The notes beneath the pieces are model-generated. The model was given only the letters and a program-made list of their open reading frames with translations, had not been told where the DNA came from and did not search any database. From a virus, in IMG/VR virus record IMGVR_UViG_3300013094_000079, positions 1-49,906 of that record: a stretch of 49,906 nucleotides of DNA. The stretch is one strand, 5' to 3'. The position numbers and the translations under genes are program-made. Numbering within the stretch: position 1 is the first letter of the stretch; each line of letters starts with the position of its first letter. Shown here one piece after another: positions 44,301-49,245 of this stretch.

Positions 44301-44434
44301 ATATAAGAGATTTGCCCAATACTCAAATGGATGCAGATAGAAAACAAGAACTGATAAAAGGATTAAAAGACTCAGAGCTAATGATGCTCAAGTCTATGGA
44401 TCTTAAAACTCTCCGAGCTCAAGCGCAGTTATAA
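38330..44434 (+). CDS. Giant polyvalent protein: ParB-like, zinc peptidase and C-terminal LPD-like domains
   Basis: 2034 residues. Starts with two NPFDPxF copies. Residues 40-350 are Ala/Gly-rich amphipathic helices, as in ejection proteins. A Pro-rich linker (360-420) leads to a DdrB/ParB-superfamily-like domain at about 430-570 (TIFQNRDRTTPASIQQMSSI, YGRLSTSRTFGQGAPVV, RPVAGNGRVAGIQAAYDRG). A zincin motif follows: H927-E928-L-I-H931 with likely third ligand E994 in YYAEFITQ. Residues 1200-1640 are helical. The end (about 1670-1910; AGQVIPFFNAYLAAQHVAYK, TLIATTGTVMTLSMLYAMM) resembles the large polyvalent-protein-associated domain 38. Proteins like this are injected with DNA and act on host defences or DNA. 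The 3' end overlaps the opposite-strand gene by 32 bases. Confidence 0.85.
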   Translation: MADKFINPFDPGFKDPQDTFVNPFDPNFVEPPKPSTKRTYGEAVKDIAAGAVSGIGGLAKFAPEVYGIATGDFSDTGLMHAGNKLQEYGSEMESAGLKERKRQREEKVKEAEKSGQLSAFLTDVKETAKDPFGLGLNFIAQQLPEQVPALAAGLLGPEASAGVAAARAAARKAVGTAAEKKAAEVAADAAIKVGSRAAIGTGAVQQGADVGSETYKQTYDKMIADGVSEKEAKERALKYARLAGGAGALISVGAQNIPGGKRFEEALAGAAGKSGSRLANAGKLALGELPSEEIEELGGQLAQNVAQKQVDPNASLTENLGQTASQALLGTAGTAGAVGLLQKTEKQTPAVLPAAATAALPAIPGPTATPTATTPPKPGLPAPPQTPLLEGPQAPETPPTAPPTEPPPTEPPKRRNNDDLAKHFEGYHQGLPESSDTIFQNRDRTTPASIQQMSSIAGDPDYGRLSTSRTFGQGAPVVITDKELSQDHMGHYEMTSAEDGSKIPVRYAVVEASDITPSHDSSGLKNQDYADMTKESVRPVAGNGRVAGIQAAYDRGTGKSYKESLLEDDDHGISKEAIANMKEPVLVRVMPKKFVTPNIADVSNISGVSGLSAVDQAKQDSQRVDINGLDFDEDGVPTAKAVQQFVDSMPVSEQPALKNSQGQPSPQALDRLMNAVFWKAFGHEPLIDLYGGTVKPEAKMILNALGKVAPKLSKLEGAGTYDIRPIILEAAETAVNAKRMGLKLKDIAKQQSIGTNEHVPKILQAFADAGLSGKKMAEALDRVATAALEEHNKLSNDLFGTVPKKTLSEIFDSLNDGVPTDKDEFFQKPELSKQEVYNLFNGKSIVEAAQILVDIAHDSYHKAIAEKILNKIQQYDRRGVPMTFSMKYVRKSQRSNGRVFTYTAANHIQIDTEINGLKGSTFEIIAHELIHVVSVTEIKYLGNDDPRVKELNDLRELVKKQWNKDKVKTLFSPEDEFSIDYAFKKSKGGNYYAEFITQGLTDPAMQKYLSTVKVGNKTALTKMMEWIRKVLNLSPEYENALDRLIRISTALIDNPAVETAKELEKKGYTLGVPTTAQGPPGRPKSNPKRNFDEQFEADESQLPPSNATGNGKDALNILKAMDREVTPPDPTVKEKLKEYWDNVKDNPTTKAKEGWDKFTNYVETKVFSSDAALNNKIRKSILDSNLNLSDKIKGILNISLSQTVHADALGNLFLVNGSLKFDAKTQKWEGVKSKNNFVELSKKLDTLAEKYKMTKEEAELVAHFAFEAKRTKSLVRFNEELKQNKAILKQLKESYENLPGRSSDPAIRAQREQLKEMIKELEKKTNQSKKIIHLTDAQINVGMDFFNKMPELNAVVDTWNGIRRNTIDLLVETGLWSEEEADFMMSNADYVPFYRDDQIEKNAGPKEFLSGLMVKAKEPGFKGSQKPVHDIFDNMVRWTQYAVNRSIRNSSAVELIDAASSMGLAQKIPRPSRDANNVRIWRDGKEEFYNMEDPLFVDAFNGLTAIAIPTVKYFSAIANFLRKSVVLNPLFGISQVPQDAFAAIFTSGLKPQYALRIPALAVKEFYKTLRRTSKSHEELRNVGATGVADFSSHAARMDAEIYSGLKAPPGGWGKVKNMLNHISMASDNAVRQAVYEATLAQYEKNPNTKAYAKSLALEKAFEVINFRRRGSSKAVMFAGQVIPFFNAYLAAQHVAYKTITGIGISPGERKAALQTLIATTGTVMTLSMLYAMMNGDDDDYNKKPTTVRDRLLMIPGTGGLSIPLRADLFTMPKVIAEHLYLLMSNNATEDGRKFRDSVASGLENSLLFSMAPQAIKPLIEIQFNKDLFQDRPLIAQNLLNEETSRQYNDSTSEVGKLIGSTGLVAPINADHFIRGYFGTFGGLALMLTNHMINANSDVDAPSMSLNDAIASVPSMSGFMSKDNANGFKKDFYVLKDEVDKVAATYHDLQKRSPDEIQEYVSRPEVQARLGLYKSVDRVGRQLAKIRQQISYIRDLPNTQMDADRKQELIKGLKDSELMMLKSMDLKTLRAQAQL

Positions 44435-44693
44435 TTTTTTCTATTGTTAGGGCTAGTGCGTCTGTTTCGTCTAGGCGCATGACGTTCCATATTGCTTTGC
44501 GTCCGTGTATGCCGTTGTGCGAACCCATGTGGCAGTCCCTACATAAAGGGATGGACGTAAACCACTGACCTTGTTTAATCTCGTGGCAGTCGCTCGGTGA
44601 GGATGCGTTGCATATGATACATGGCATCTCTTTTATCCTCTGGATGTGTTTCTTTTCGCAGGATGTGGGTGTTTTCTTGTTTTTGCTTTGCAT
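44403..44693 (-). CDS. Ref-like HNH nuclease-family protein
   Basis: 96 residues. It has C25-x2-C28 (MPCIICN), D35-C36-H37-E38 (DCHEIKQGQW), then IPLC51-x2-C54-H55 and H59...GIH63G, the arrangement of the Ref/HNH family known from phage P1 Ref, a RecA-dependent nuclease, and related phage recombination genes. N-terminal KKHIQRIKEM fits the family start, so the ATG at 44693 is likely right; a TAA lies just before it in frame. It begins 119 bases inside the previous gene, in another frame. It ends the minus-strand operon and is convergent with the giant gene. Confidence 0.75.
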   Translation of the reverse strand: MQSKNKKTPTSCEKKHIQRIKEMPCIICNASSPSDCHEIKQGQWFTSIPLCRDCHMGSHNGIHGRKAIWNVMRLDETDALALTIEKIITALELGEF

Positions 44694-44802
44694 TTAATTC
44701 TTCACAGAAATGGGCCTCTGCCGGTTCGATAGAGGCCCATTTAATACCACAACGGGTGCATCGGAACATTTTCCCCTTGTATACCAATGCACCTTTTTTC
44801 AT
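44575..44802 (-). CDS. Small zinc-finger-like protein overlapping the HNH gene
   Basis: 75 residues. Residues 12-35 hold MFRCTRCGIKWASIEPAEAHFC, a C-x2-C...H-x-C zinc knuckle. The start overlaps the upstream stop by four bases (ATGA), with GGAG eleven bases upstream. The last 38 residues (from AKQKQENTH) lie in a different frame over the start of the HNH gene, an overlap of 119 bases. This could be a genuine overlap or a zinc-finger/HNH fusion split by a frameshift; the natural-looking HNH start favours overlap. Confidence 0.6.
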   Translation of the reverse strand: MKKGALVYKGKMFRCTRCGIKWASIEPAEAHFCEELNAKQKQENTHILRKETHPEDKRDAMYHMQRILTERLPRD

Positions 44803-45080
44803 TTCAACAGCGTCTCCAGTTGATCAATAATTGAATTAGCAATGGTGTCTTCTTCAAAAGATATTTTGTTTGCAGCAGAATTGCCTGAAACAACATCAAT
44901 CGCGTCCATGATACCTTTATCGTATCCGCTATCAAAATCACCCTTGCCGTTAATGATCATTGTAATGGCATCTCGAACCAGTTTGGAAGCTTTTCGTTCT
45001 TGAGCCAATTCCTTCAACTTATCGTATATCTGTGGTGTGAGATGTACGCTGTACGGAATCAACCGTTTACTTGTTTCCAT
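44799..45080 (-). CDS. Ribbon-helix-helix-like regulator
   Basis: 93 residues. The first 45 (LIPYSVHLTPQIYDKLKELA, ERKASKLVRDAITMIING) have the beta strand, helix, turn, helix pattern of ribbon-helix-helix DNA-binding proteins, with the basic strand SVHLTPQ as the likely major-groove contact. The second half, with FDSGYDKGIMDAIDVV, may be for dimerisation. It is a good candidate to bind the palindrome or promoters at 48.6 kb and control this operon, which is inference. It overlaps its neighbours by 22 and four bases. Confidence 0.6.
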   Translation of the reverse strand: METSKRLIPYSVHLTPQIYDKLKELAQERKASKLVRDAITMIINGKGDFDSGYDKGIMDAIDVVSGNSAANKISFEEDTIANSIIDQLETLLK

Positions 45081-45481
45081 GATTGAAATTCCTTAAATAT
45101 AAATTTGTACTGTGCTATGGCGTCCTTGTTGGTTTTAAGCTCAGCCCTGGATTCGATGTTTAATTCCTGCTTAAGCCATGCCGTAGCCGTCTCCTCGCTT
45201 TCATCAAACGTTTGATTGGTTTCAACCAGAAAAGCCCAAAAACCTGGATCTCGGCACAGTATTGCGGAAGACCTAACCAAGTCGGGAGAGTATTCCTGCT
45301 CCCTGTTCATGGGTTTTTCTTCGCCGTTGAGACGAACCATAACAACCTGGTAGCGCGCTCCCACAAAGTCGCGCATCAAGCCATCTGGTATTTCGTCCGG
45401 ATGTATATTCAAAGTCAACATATAGCCGGTTTTATCCTGCTTTAGTGCGACCTTGACCGATTCAAACTGTAAGGTATCCAT
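45059..45481 (-). CDS. Conserved protein of the recombination operon
   Basis: 140 residues from ATG 45481, whose A is shared with the upstream stop codon (TGATG); an in-frame TTG lies one codon earlier. Sequence starts DTLQFESVKVALKQDKTGY and continues MLTLNIHPDEIPDGLMRDF, VGARYQVVMVRLNGEEKPMN and SSAILCRDPGFWAFLVET. This type of protein accompanies ssDNA-annealing genes in other phages, as I recall, with no known activity. No catalytic motif is seen; a DNA-end or annealing accessory role is plausible from context. Confidence 0.68.
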   Translation of the reverse strand: MDTLQFESVKVALKQDKTGYMLTLNIHPDEIPDGLMRDFVGARYQVVMVRLNGEEKPMNREQEYSPDLVRSSAILCRDPGFWAFLVETNQTFDESEETATAWLKQELNIESRAELKTNKDAIAQYKFIFKEFQSWKQVNG

Positions 45482-45750
45482 CAAAAAGGAATATCTTCGC
45501 TGTCGTTTGATTTCGAAGAAGCCGGCTTATCCGATTTATAGTTGTTCCATGACAACCTTAACCACTTGCCGCGACCGGCGTCTGGCATCGTCCAGGCAGA
45601 CAGCTTGATTGTGATTTCATCACCTTGCTCGTCTAGCAACTGTTTTAAAGCGCTGCGCTCCATGATAATTGATCCGTTTAGATTAGGAGCTTTATCACCC
45701 TCCTTCTTAAACTTGTTAACACTTAAACTGCCACTGTTAGGGTATTGCAT
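45481..45750 (-). CDS. Candidate single-stranded DNA-binding accessory with SSB-like tail
   Basis: 89 residues. The body (PNLNGSIIMERSALKQLLDE, ITIKLSAWTMPDAGRGKWLRLSW) is small and beta-rich, and the last nine residues SNDSEDIPF match the acidic DxIPF tip by which SSB proteins recruit repair enzymes. The body does not obviously match an OB fold, so this may be a protein with a borrowed SSB tip. It sits directly behind the ERF annealing gene (14-base overlap) with a strong AAGGAG site. SSB-like function is inferred. Confidence 0.55.
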   Translation of the reverse strand: MQYPNSGSLSVNKFKKEGDKAPNLNGSIIMERSALKQLLDEQGDEITIKLSAWTMPDAGRGKWLRLSWNNYKSDKPASSKSNDSEDIPF

Positions 45751-46495
45751 AAAAAGACTCCTTGTAAATTTTAAATTGCGCCATTAGTTTTGTGTACACA
45801 GACTCTGAATCGGCGCGTAAACGGTCAAAAATAGTTCGGTTAACTCTGAATATAGATATTACATCATCTAAGTTTTTAGCCGTATCCAAGCAGGTTATGG
45901 CTGCATCGTAAACAATCTGAGCCCAGTCTTCTATGTTCGCCGTTGACTGCGCTGTGATCTTGATGTTCCACTCCCCGCCCTTGCCCTCAATCTTAGCGGG
46001 AGGTTTAATCTCGCCAGTCTTCGGGTCTACGGATGATTTAACGATTTGATCGTCTACCTCCGGTTCAGGTTTAGGTTCAGGTTTGGGCTCGGGTTTAAGA
46101 TTGGTTTTGGGCTTTTCAAAAATCGGCTCGCTTGCGTCCACCATGTCCCCCTCGGAGAGCTCAAGCGCCATCATCCATAGGTATCTGCGGTAGTACGTCA
46201 AAGTACCACCCAGGTCTTGTATGGGCTGTCCCTTGGGGTTGTGGGCCATGACAAGCGGCGCCTGAAAGCTTACTGATGCGCCTGTATCTGTTTCAAATAT
46301 CTGAAGAGATGCTATGCCCTCAAAGATTGAAAAATTACCGCATAAGCCTACGCTCAAGAATACATCATGCGCTGTTGGTAAAAAATCACCAAGCTCATAG
46401 TAATCATATCCCGCAAACTTATTCTTACCTGACTTTTTCAAAGGCCTGCGAGCCATTGCAACTCGGGCCTCTTGAAGCTTTTTATACACTGTCAT
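45737..46495 (-). CDS. erf: ERF-family single-strand annealing recombinase
   Basis: 252 residues. The N-terminal 110 residues have the ERF pattern: VYKKLQEARVAMARRPLKKSG, KFAGYDYYELGDFLPTAHDV and GGTLTYYRRYLWMMALEL. These proteins form rings that anneal complementary single strands and promote phage recombination. A stiff Pro/Glu/Lys linker (KPEPKPEPKPEPE, about 130-145) joins a C-terminal helical domain (EDWAQIVYDAAITCLDTAKN). It shares a four-base overlap with the gene before it and 14 bases with the SSB-like gene after it. High confidence. Confidence 0.88.
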   Translation of the reverse strand: MTVYKKLQEARVAMARRPLKKSGKNKFAGYDYYELGDFLPTAHDVFLSVGLCGNFSIFEGIASLQIFETDTGASVSFQAPLVMAHNPKGQPIQDLGGTLTYYRRYLWMMALELSEGDMVDASEPIFEKPKTNLKPEPKPEPKPEPEVDDQIVKSSVDPKTGEIKPPAKIEGKGGEWNIKITAQSTANIEDWAQIVYDAAITCLDTAKNLDDVISIFRVNRTIFDRLRADSESVYTKLMAQFKIYKESFYAIP

Positions 46496-46731
46496 TTATT
46501 TTGCTCCAATAGCTCTGTTAGTTTTACAATTTTTGATTCTAAGAATCCAATGATTCCTCGTTGCTCATATAGAAGCTCTACATTTGCTTTTGATTTCTGA
46601 ATCATTTTGTGATGATCAATTTTCCAAGTACTAAATTCATGTAAAAGCTTGTTATACCTAGCATCATATTCTTGAACCTGCGCTTTCAATTCACGATATG
46701 CTTTTGGATAATCAATCTTTGTTCTGCCCAT
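46492..46731 (-). CDS. Small coiled-coil protein
   Basis: 79 residues, almost entirely charged helix (YPKAYRELKAQVQEYDARYN, ANVELLYEQRGIIGFLESK). No catalytic or metal motif. AGGAG site 8 bases upstream; 20 bases of overlap with the gene before and four with ERF. Possibly a structural partner of the recombinase; unknown. Confidence 0.6.
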   Translation of the reverse strand: MGRTKIDYPKAYRELKAQVQEYDARYNKLLHEFSTWKIDHHKMIQKSKANVELLYEQRGIIGFLESKIVKLTELLEQNK

Positions 46732-46882
46732 TTTCTATGCTCCTGGTTAGTTTTTTGGTTTTAATATACGCAGCTCTCGATCCCATAACTCTTCTTCCTG
46801 TGGAATCTGGACTGTATGCTCTTAGATCTGTTGGGTGATAGCCAATTGTTTTACGAATTGTTTTTACTTTCTTTTGATTCAT
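46712..46882 (-). CDS. Small basic protein, 56 residues
   Basis: ATG 46882 follows the preceding stop codon directly, and TGA lies at 46712-46714. Translation begins NQKKVKTIRKTIGYHPTDLR and continues with GRRVMGSRAAYIKTKKLTR, giving a strongly basic protein without hydrophobic core. The gap it fills (46732-46882) is otherwise the only unexplained space in this tightly packed operon, which supports it. No family recognised; nucleic-acid binding is plausible from charge. Confidence 0.5.
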   Translation of the reverse strand: MNQKKVKTIRKTIGYHPTDLRAYSPDSTGRRVMGSRAAYIKTKKLTRSIENGQNKD

Positions 46883-47773
46883 TTAATCCTCTATTACTTC
46901 TGTTATTGAATCTAAATATTTTTGATGCTGACTACAAAAATCCCTGACTGAGCAGTAGCTCATGCAACGCGTGCGCTCGCCGGCCCGTACATCTATAAAG
47001 TAATCCTTGCCAAGTTGGTTCAGTGCATGAGTAGCATCTTCTTTTGTATCATGTAAAGACTTAGCCCTCTTGCCGCCGACCTTGATTACTGCCCAAGTGG
47101 TTGGCTTCTCCCACATTTCTTCAGGTGTACATTCAGCAATGTTGCCGTCTGTCTCCGATTCAAAGTAAGCCTCGCCGTGCGCCTTCAGTCTCTCGTCAAT
47201 GAAGAGTTCTGCCCGCTCAAACGGCCACAGCATTTGGTCTAGGATCACGATAGGGGCCTGCGGATAGCCTTCCCTATTCACAGCATCCCGGGCGCTCCAA
47301 TCGCGCACTATGGCCACAATACGCAACGCCTTAACGGGTTTATTCTTGGCCTTTTGTAGTAGCCAAGCATAAATGTTGAGCTGCTCTTCCCACTCGGGCT
47401 TATCGTTTTGCACGGCCCAGGCGGTAGTGGTCTTGTAATCATTGATCACAATGCCGTCTTCATAGATTTCTTGCAAATCTATAGCGCCAGATATATTCCA
47501 ACCCTCATGCAGTACATGTACTCGCTCTTCGACGATGTGGTTGTCTGCCTTGCCGTGTTCAAGAATGTTATGAACGGCAGAGCCAAACAGTGACCAAACC
47601 ATAGAGGAAGCGTCTTCTTCGATCTCGTTCCAGTGCATCCTTTTGAGCTGCACAATGCGGGGTGAGTTAATCAGCTCAGTGGCTGAAATATTAGCCTTAC
47701 CCTTGGAGTAAGTGGGGCGGGCCAGTACGTTTAGGATCGTCTCCGGTAGATTAAACTTGTTGGTTATTTTCAT
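46883..47773 (-). CDS. PD-(D/E)XK nuclease with possible iron-sulfur cluster
   Basis: 296 residues, RecB/Cas4-like. Motifs in order: H68 (GSAVHNILEH), D99 (SGAIDLQ), D112-Y-K114 (INDYKTTT) and Q131/Y135 (EEQLNIYAWLL). Near the C-terminus C270, C274 and C280 (RCMSYCSVRDFC) resemble the three-Cys cluster of Cas4/AddB enzymes; a fourth, C215, lies nearer the middle. It probably acts as a 5'-3' exonuclease preparing single strands for the ERF protein, by analogy with phage exonuclease-annealase pairs. Overlaps the preceding gene by four bases. Confidence 0.85.
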   Translation of the reverse strand: MKITNKFNLPETILNVLARPTYSKGKANISATELINSPRIVQLKRMHWNEIEEDASSMVWSLFGSAVHNILEHGKADNHIVEERVHVLHEGWNISGAIDLQEIYEDGIVINDYKTTTAWAVQNDKPEWEEQLNIYAWLLQKAKNKPVKALRIVAIVRDWSARDAVNREGYPQAPIVILDQMLWPFERAELFIDERLKAHGEAYFESETDGNIAECTPEEMWEKPTTWAVIKVGGKRAKSLHDTKEDATHALNQLGKDYFIDVRAGERTRCMSYCSVRDFCSQHQKYLDSITEVIED

Positions 47774-48183
47774 GTTAGATCTCCAAAAACCTGTTGGAAT
47801 TTATCGCCAAACAACTTTGGTTTCGGTTGGATTAATTTAATAATTTCAACGCTACTGTTGTCTTTTGTCCTGGATGTGTGATAGCTACCTTCGCCCCATT
47901 CTTTGCCGAGAATAGAGCAAACGGTAGATTGAATGACGTCTATATCAAACTCGGCTACGGGTACGACTAAGATATTGTCAGTCATTTTGGATAGATATTG
48001 TCTAACGTGATTGGATACCGATCCATGCGGGTAGCGGGCTGGTGCTTTCTTTTTCTTTTCCGGTTCTGCCAACTTTAATGTCCCATGCATTTGTCCGTCC
48101 GGATCAATAACCGCGTATGCGCATCCAAGAGAATCAAGTAAACGAAGCGCATTTTGTAAAGTTTTCTGTTCAATTTCTTTCAT
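47770..48183 (-). CDS. Conserved hypothetical protein of the early operon
   Basis: 137 residues. Two parts: an N-terminal region LRLLDSLGCAYAVIDPDGQM joined by a Lys-rich linker (EKKKKAPARYPHGSVS) to a second domain, ILVVPVAEFDIDVIQSTVCS with GSYHTSRTKDNSSVEII. The second part has a helix-turn-helix-like feel but no clear domain was recognised. Ribosome site AGAGGGA upstream. It lies between regulatory small genes and the nuclease, so a control role is possible. Confidence 0.6.
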   Translation of the reverse strand: MKEIEQKTLQNALRLLDSLGCAYAVIDPDGQMHGTLKLAEPEKKKKAPARYPHGSVSNHVRQYLSKMTDNILVVPVAEFDIDVIQSTVCSILGKEWGEGSYHTSRTKDNSSVEIIKLIQPKPKLFGDKFQQVFGDLT

Positions 48184-48376
48184 TTTTTTCCCTCTCTTTC
48201 ATCATTGCGTCTGCAAATTTGTATGAATATCTTGCGGCAGTACTAGGAGTGCTTTCTGTAATATCTTGAACCGCAGATAGCATACTCATCAAAGCTTGTC
48301 CCGCAAACCAATCCCTTAAATCCATACCCTGTTGATAAGAAGGTTGTTTTTCATTTAATTTTGGAAATGCTTTCAT
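48170..48376 (-). CDS. Small conserved protein with ADAMxxxRE ending
   Basis: 68 residues from ATG 48376, selected because AGGAGG sits six bases upstream; an ATG at 48382 is too close to that site and an earlier one at 48421 lies far inside the previous gene. Core: GMDLRDWFAGQALMSMLSAV, then ARYSYKFADAMMKERE. The RDWFAGQAL...Y-x-x-ADAMxxxRE pattern is widespread in phage early regions without known function. It overlaps its neighbours by 26 and 14 bases. The ending resembles that of the gene before it. Confidence 0.65.
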   Translation of the reverse strand: MKAFPKLNEKQPSYQQGMDLRDWFAGQALMSMLSAVQDITESTPSTAARYSYKFADAMMKEREKNERN

Positions 48377-48599
48377 CTGCATCCTCCTTTGTTTCTCTAA
48401 CTTCAAGCATGGCGTCTGCATATGCGTACCTAGCCATGCATCTGAGTTTGACTGTGGCTGATCTTACAAGGCTTGGATCAAGCCTTTTCCCGCCTGTGTT
48501 GTGAATTTTCAAGTCTCTTATAATGTCTCCCTCTGTTATCTCCTTGGGCAGTTCAGAATCAGGACAATTCGCCGCCAAGTAATCCCGTAATTCAATCAT
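48351..48599 (-). CDS. First gene of the minus-strand operon, small conserved protein
   Basis: 82 residues. Contains IELRDYLAANCPDSELPKE, then RSATVKLRCMARYAYADAML with EVRETKEDADES. The YAYADAMLEVRE ending parallels that of the next gene, suggesting an old duplication or shared domain. Ribosome site AAAGGA and a strong promoter (TTGACA-N17-TATGAT) lie upstream. Function unknown. Confidence 0.62.
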   Translation of the reverse strand: MIELRDYLAANCPDSELPKEITEGDIIRDLKIHNTGGKRLDPSLVRSATVKLRCMARYAYADAMLEVRETKEDADESISKIK

Positions 48600-48631
48600 T
48601 TTTTGTTCCTTTGTATGTTATTGGGGCTTTG

Positions 48632-48660
48632 ATCATATATGTTGTTTTAAATAATGTCAA
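48632..48660 (-). promoter_or_regulatory. Strong sigma-70 promoter for the minus-strand operon
   Basis: On the minus strand TTGACA (48655-48660) and TATGAT (48632-48637) are separated by exactly 17 bases. The start of transcription would be near 48625, giving a short leader before the ATG at 48599. Expected to drive all twelve genes to 44403. Confidence 0.75.
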
Positions 48661-48670
48661 TAGATATAAT
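48642..48670 (+). promoter_or_regulatory. Divergent plus-strand promoter for the nuclease gene
   Basis: TTGTTT (48642-48647) and a perfect TATAAT (48665-48670), spaced by 17 bases. It interlocks with the minus-strand promoter, whose -10 and -35 boxes flank its -35, so both cannot be occupied easily at once. Confidence 0.5.
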
Positions 48671-48696
48671 GCTACCAGAACTAACTATTGTATTCT

Positions 48697-48714
48697 ACGC
48701 CTTTCGAAAGGCGT
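48697..48714. promoter_or_regulatory. Perfect 18-bp palindrome, candidate operator
   Basis: ACGCCTTTCGAAAGGCGT reads identically on both strands. It lies about 20 bases past the expected plus-strand transcription start and 22 bases before the ATG at 48737. A dimeric repressor, such as the RHH protein encoded at 44799-45080, could bind here; an mRNA hairpin is the alternative. Confidence 0.5.
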
Positions 48715-48736
48715 CCAACTATCCAAAAGGTTTAAT

Positions 48737-49024
48737 ATGAGGCGTGCAAATCGTATTGATGAAAACCAAAATATTATTGTTGAGGCCCTACGCAAATCAG
48801 GGGCTTATGTGCGCATTGTGACGATGGGGGACGGCGTGCCTGATCTTTTGGTGGGATATAAGGGATACACATTGCTTTTAGAAGTAAAAGACGGTGATAA
48901 AGCTCCAAGCAAAAGAAAACTTACCGAGGCGGAGCAGAAGTTTTTTGATGAATGGACGGGCGGTTTATTGGCGGTAGTGGAATCTGTTGAAGATGCTCTT
49001 GCAATTTTGAAAGCTTGCGAATAG
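48737..49024 (+). CDS. VRR-NUC domain nuclease
   Basis: 95 residues from ATG 48737 (AAAAGG upstream); the earlier in-frame ATG at 48611 would run through the promoter and palindrome. Motifs of the VRR-NUC fold (PD-(D/E)XK superfamily): helix RIDENQNIIVEALRKSGAYV, G33-V-P-D36-LLVG, and E49-V-K51 (LLLEVKDGDKAPS), then KLTEAEQKFFDEWTGGLLAVV. Stand-alone phage proteins of this kind act in DNA processing and are related to Holliday-junction resolvases. A strong terminator follows. High confidence. Confidence 0.88.
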   Translation: MRRANRIDENQNIIVEALRKSGAYVRIVTMGDGVPDLLVGYKGYTLLLEVKDGDKAPSKRKLTEAEQKFFDEWTGGLLAVVESVEDALAILKACE

Positions 49025-49070
49025 AATGAAGTTTGATTGTTTTTTAGTTCCTTTTTTGATTGATGGTTTT

Positions 49071-49102
49071 TAGGGGTGTCTAACGGCATCCCTATTTTTT
49101 TT
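49071..49102 (+). terminator. Rho-independent terminator after the VRR-NUC gene
   Basis: TAGGGGTGTC (49071-49080) pairs with GGCATCCCTA (49085-49094) in 10 bp with two G-U pairs around a TAAC loop, followed by eight T (49095-49102). It isolates the downstream noncoding region from the nuclease transcript. Confidence 0.85.
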
Positions 49103-49113
49103 GTATACTACGA

Positions 49114-49214
49114 TTGTTGGTGTGTACTGGGTTAGCGCCAATACAATTCTGGTGTTAAAAAATCAGGAAAATGGATCGGGTTAAGAAAACACTGCTTTAT
49201 GTGAACACCAACAA
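49114..49214 (+). ncRNA. Candidate structured RNA A
   Basis: No convincing gene. A 10-bp closing stem, TTGTTGGTGT (49114-49123) with ACACCAACAA (49205-49214), encloses a hairpin TTAGCGCCA (49132-49140) / TGGTGTTAA (49150-49158) containing two G-U pairs. An alternative TGGTGTT/AACACTG pairing is also possible. A TTGTATACT box (49101-49109) just upstream gives a -10 site without a clear -35. G-U pairs favour RNA over DNA function. Pairings were read by eye. Confidence 0.4.
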
Positions 49215-49245
49215 CTTACAAGACTACAAATATTTTTACTTGGGT

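Noticed and set aside
48611-48736. N-terminal extension of the VRR-NUC gene from ATG 48611
   Set aside because: It would cover both promoters and the palindrome, and the VRR-NUC fold is complete from 48737.
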